A program made the position numbers and the translations under genes. From DASZVN01 sp035547055 (GTDB taxonomy: Bacteria; Pseudomonadota; Alphaproteobacteria; Rhizobiales; Methylopilaceae), in NCBI GenBank assembly GCA_035547055.1, contig DASZVN010000157.1, positions 1 through 9,863 of the forward strand: a stretch of DNA of 9,863 nucleotides. Direction: 5' to 3'. The notes beneath the pieces were generated by a model. It ran no database searches. It had not been told where the DNA came from and saw nothing but the letters and a program-made list of their open reading frames with translations. Numbering within the stretch: position 1 is the first letter of the stretch; each line of letters starts with the position of its first letter. Positions 7,586 through 9,863 of the stretch are shown here, piece after piece.

Positions 7586-8212
7586 CTACGCCGCCGGATA
7601 CGCCCACGGCCGCGCTTGGCGCGCCGCTTCCTGCCAGGCGGCGATGCGATCGGCCTCGCGCAGCGTCAGGGTCACCTCGTCGGTCCCGGTCAGGAGAAGC
7701 TGGCGGCGGAACGCGGGGAGGGAGAAGGCGAGCGTTCGGCTGCCCGGCGTCGTCAACGTGCCGGCGGCGACATCCGCGGCGAAGGCGGCGCCCCCCTCGG
7801 CCTCGGCCGCGAGCGCCTCGACCGTCGCCTGGTCGAACACCAGCGGCAGGACGCCGTTCCGGAAGCAGTTGTCATAGAAGATCTGGCCGAAGCTCGGGGC
7901 GATGACCGCGCGCAGGCCCCATGCCTTCAGGTACAGAACCGCCGACTCGCGCGAGCTGCCGCAGGCAAAATTATCTCCCGCGACCAGGAACTTCGCTTCT
8001 CGGAACGGCGGCCGGTTGAGCACGAAGTCGGGGATTTCCTCTCCCGCGGCGTCGAAGCGCCACGGCGCGAAGAACAATGCGGCACCGATGCCGGCCGAGG
8101 AGCGGGCGTCGCCGCCCGAGCCGCGCCGCGGCGCAGGGGCGATGATGTCGGTGTTGATGTTGGCCTTCAGCAGCGCCGCCGCCGGGCCTTCGATCCGGGT
8201 GAGCGGGTCCAT
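7586..8212 (-). CDS. LeuD-like hydro-lyase small subunit, divergent
   Basis: Small (swivelling-domain) subunit of an aconitase-superfamily isomerase; in leucine synthesis LeuD pairs with LeuC to convert 2-isopropylmalate to 3-isopropylmalate in the cytoplasm. At 208 residues its length is normal (E. coli LeuD has 201). PDFVLN (61-66), GDNFACGSSRE (79-89) and VIAPSFGQIFYDNCFRNGVLP (103-123) are clear family blocks. It departs from true LeuD in key places: NVDTDxIIPKQFL becomes NINTDIIAP (18-26) followed by a Gly/Ser/Arg-rich loop (27-42), and the SREH active-site motif reads SRES, with S90 for His. ATG 8212 lies 3 bases after the LeuC-like stop with no strong ribosome-binding site, indicating translational coupling. 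I call it a paralogue rather than the housekeeping leuD; the substrate is undetermined. Confidence 0.9.
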   Translation of the reverse strand: MDPLTRIEGPAAALLKANINTDIIAPAPRRGSGGDARSSAGIGAALFFAPWRFDAAGEEIPDFVLNRPPFREAKFLVAGDNFACGSSRESAVLYLKAWGLRAVIAPSFGQIFYDNCFRNGVLPLVFDQATVEALAAEAEGGAAFAADVAAGTLTTPGSRTLAFSLPAFRRQLLLTGTDEVTLTLREADRIAAWQEAARQARPWAYPAA

Positions 8213-8215
8213 CCG

Positions 8216-9619
8216 TCAGCTCATGAGCTTGCGCGGGTCGGCGATGGCGCCGGCGAGGGCGGACGCGGCGGCGACCAGCGGGCTCGCGACGTGGGTGCGG
8301 CTGCCTGGGCCCTGGCGTCCGGCGAAGCTGCGGTTCGAGGTCGAAACCGAGCGCTGGCCGGGCTTCAGCGTGTCGCCGTTCATGCCGACGCACATCGAAC
8401 AGCCGGGCTCGCGCCACTCGAAGCCTGCCGCGCGGAAGATCGCGTCGAGCCCCTCGGCCTCGGCGTCGCGCTTGACGTTGACCGAGCCCGGCACCGCCCA
8501 CGCCCGCGTGCCGGGGGCGACCTTGTGGCCCTTCACCAGCGCGGCGGCGGCGCGGAGGTCGGAGAGGCGGCTGTTGGTGCAGGAGCCGATGAAGACCTGG
8601 TCGACCGGGGTGCCCTCGATCGGCCGCCCAGGCACGAGGTCCATATAGGCGAGCCAGCCCTTCATGTCGGCCCGCCGCGCGGCATCGGGCTCGCGATCGG
8701 GGTCGGGCACGACGCCGTCGAGAGGCAGGACGGCGTCGAGGCTGTTGCCCCAGGTCACCTGGGGGAGGAGGCCCGCGACGTCGAGGGCGCGCTCGGCGTC
8801 GAAACGGGCGTCGTCGTCGGAGGGCAGGGTGCGCCAGTCGGCGACGGCTCGCTCCCACATCTCGCCCTTGGGCGCATAGGGGCGGCCATCGAGATAGGCG
8901 AAGGTTGTCTCGTCCGGCGCGATCATGCCGTAGCGGGCGCCGAACTCCACCGACATGTTGCAGACCGTGAAGCGGCCCTCCATCGGCAAAGCGCGGATCG
9001 CCGAGCCGGCATATTCGACCGCGTAGCCGTTGCCGGCGCCGACGCCGATCTGGCCGATCAGGTAGAGAATCAGGTCCTTGCCGGTCGCCCAGGGCGGCAG
9101 CGTGCCGTCGAGGCGGATCCGCATCGTCCCGGGCTTCTTCTGCCGCGTGGTCTGCGTCGCGAGGATATGGACGATCTCGCCCTGGCCGACGCCCCAGGCG
9201 AGCGCGCCGAGCGCGCCGTTGGTGCAGGTGTGGCTGTCGCCGACGCAGATCGTCATGCCGGGTTGCGAGATGCCCATTTCCGGGGCGATGACGTGGACGA
9301 TGCCGTGGCCGGCCTCGCCGATGTCGAACAGGCGAATGCCGGCGCGGGCGGTGCCGTCGCGAAGCTCCTGCATCGGCACGCTCTGGCGGGCGAAGCGGTC
9401 GGGATGGGCAGGATCGGTCGGGACCAGATGATCGGCGGTCGCAAACGTCAGCTCGGGGTTCCGCACCGTCAGCCCGCGCTCGGCGAGCGACGGGAAGGCG
9501 CGGCCATTGGCATCGACCACGATCTGGCGGTCGACATGGATCAGCGCGAAGCCGTCGCCCTCGTCGGCGACGACATGGCGGCGCCAGATCTTCTCGAACA
9601 GCGTTCCGTCGGCTGCCAT
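8216..9619 (-). CDS. LeuC-like [4Fe-4S] hydro-lyase large subunit, divergent
   Basis: Large subunit carrying the catalytic [4Fe-4S] cluster. At 467 residues it is colinear with E. coli LeuC, and the cluster ligands C347 (GSCTNSR), C407 and C410 (PGCSMC) sit at the standard positions. GDSHT (127-131), APDETTF, PQVTWG and STSNRSFAGRQG are intact. Several near-invariant LeuC features are changed. The HEVTSPQAF block is replaced by VDANGRAF (35-42), DSHTxTHGAFG becomes DSHTCTNGALG, GTGHVVEF becomes GNGYAVEY (196-203), and SRIEDLR becomes SRLSDLR. This suggests a related acid other than isopropylmalate, with ordinary IPM isomerase as the alternative. The start is fixed by GGAGGA 5 bases upstream (complement of 9625-9630). 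It precedes and is coupled to the LeuD-like gene. Confidence 0.92.
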   Translation of the reverse strand: MAADGTLFEKIWRRHVVADEGDGFALIHVDRQIVVDANGRAFPSLAERGLTVRNPELTFATADHLVPTDPAHPDRFARQSVPMQELRDGTARAGIRLFDIGEAGHGIVHVIAPEMGISQPGMTICVGDSHTCTNGALGALAWGVGQGEIVHILATQTTRQKKPGTMRIRLDGTLPPWATGKDLILYLIGQIGVGAGNGYAVEYAGSAIRALPMEGRFTVCNMSVEFGARYGMIAPDETTFAYLDGRPYAPKGEMWERAVADWRTLPSDDDARFDAERALDVAGLLPQVTWGNSLDAVLPLDGVVPDPDREPDAARRADMKGWLAYMDLVPGRPIEGTPVDQVFIGSCTNSRLSDLRAAAALVKGHKVAPGTRAWAVPGSVNVKRDAEAEGLDAIFRAAGFEWREPGCSMCVGMNGDTLKPGQRSVSTSNRSFAGRQGPGSRTHVASPLVAAASALAGAIADPRKLMS

Positions 9620-9628
9620 GGCATTCCT

Positions 9629-9654
9629 CCGCGCCGCCGTCCGCTCCGGCGCGG
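9629..9654 (-). promoter_or_regulatory. Hairpin in the leuC-like 5' leader overlapping its ribosome-binding site
   Basis: On the leuC-like mRNA, CCGCGCCG (complement of 9647-9654) pairs perfectly over 8 bp with CGGCGCGG (complement of 9629-9636) around a 10-base loop. The last two G of the 3' arm are the first two of the GGAGGA ribosome-binding site. It could lower translation by partly hiding that site. In GC-rich leader DNA a chance stem is also plausible, and no anti-structure or ligand pocket is visible. Confidence 0.35.
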
Positions 9655-9750
9655 CCGCATCCCTTCACCGATCGCGGCGATGGTCAAGGGACCGGCCTGG
9701 GGCGGAACCTTCTCCCTCGCCGGACGCTTTAGCCGCCACGACGGCAGCCG

Positions 9751-9863
9751 ATGGCGGGCAGGGTGAGGAGAACGGCGGGGCGGATCGGAGCGGGGGGCGC
9801 AGCCCTTGCATTCTTCGGCACGCTCGCGGCCCCGGCCGCCGCGGCCGCCCAAGCGGCGCCGGC
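9751..9863 (+). CDS. Start of an exported protein of unknown function, cut by the window edge
   Basis: An open frame runs off the right edge with 37 full codons visible. The N-terminus has a basic region (MAGRVRRTAGR), a hydrophobic stretch of Gly/Ala/Leu/Phe (about 14-24) and an Ala-rich end with AAA cleavage possibilities near 27-31, a classic Sec signal peptide. An in-frame TAG at 9730-9732 limits the start to ATG 9751 or GTG 9763 (four codons later). Neither has a strong ribosome-binding site; GGCGGG at 9753-9758 would serve the GTG. The gene is divergent from the leuC-like gene, with 131 bases between them holding both promoters. The mature protein lies outside the window, so no function can be proposed. 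Confidence 0.6.
   Translation, partial: MAGRVRRTAGRIGAGGAALAFFGTLAAPAAAAAQAAP

Noticed and set aside
7137..7607. Minus-strand 156-residue frame through the gene-free interval
   Set aside because: It reads straight through the palindromic element and the terminator stem and overlaps the leuD end; no family resemblance.
9659..9687. Possible leuC-like promoter on the minus strand with TTGACC (complement of 9682-9687)
   Set aside because: The best -10 hexamer at 17 bases is AGGGAT, matching only its last two positions, too weak to call.
7616..9766. 716-residue plus-strand open frame antisense to the leuCD-like genes
   Set aside because: It is a shadow of the two well-supported minus-strand genes in very GC-rich DNA; the peptide is Arg/Gly/Ala-rich with no family motifs and no ribosome-binding site.

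Overview
The window is a high-GC stretch (roughly 70% G+C by eye, with strong G/C at third codon positions) from an alphaproteobacterium, probably Hyphomicrobiales/Rhizobiales. The assignment rests on the AsmA-type protein with its Ala/Glu/Lys tail, the codon use, and a large intergenic palindrome of the kind common in that order. It reads as chromosome: I see no transposase, integrase, phage gene, CRISPR array, tRNA or rRNA.

Layout, left to right. (1) 2-1312, +: an FAD-linked D-lactate/2-hydroxyacid dehydrogenase whose first few dozen codons lie outside the window. (2) 1406-5143, +: a 1245-residue AsmA-family envelope protein with an N-terminal membrane anchor and a coiled-coil plus proline-rich tail. 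(3) 5393-7101, +: a compact three-gene unit. It holds a five-helix membrane protein (DUF6622-like), a TetR/AcrR regulator with a WHG C-terminal domain whose start overlaps the preceding gene, and a Mpo1-like (DUF962) protein related to 2-hydroxy fatty acid dioxygenase. A 21-bp near-perfect palindrome (5308-5328) containing a TTGACA -35-like hexamer lies just upstream and is the obvious candidate operator. (4) 7102-7585: a gene-free stretch of lower GC with an inverted repeat at the mpo1-like stop, a strong intrinsic terminator (7442-7476, + strand) and a roughly 90-bp palindromic element. (5) 9619 down to 7586, -: leuC and leuD homologues in tight tandem, both lacking several residues that are nearly invariant in true isopropylmalate isomerases. 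(6) 9751 to the right edge, +: the first 37 codons of a divergent gene encoding an exported protein.

How the genes fit together. The three-gene unit is the most suggestive: a membrane protein, its likely repressor and a lipid-modifying-type enzyme under one operator, next to an AsmA protein of envelope lipid homeostasis. The leuCD pair most likely encodes a hydro-lyase of the aconitase superfamily with altered substrate preference rather than the housekeeping leucine enzyme. These functional links are inferences; the gene identities come from motif recognition by eye without a database search.
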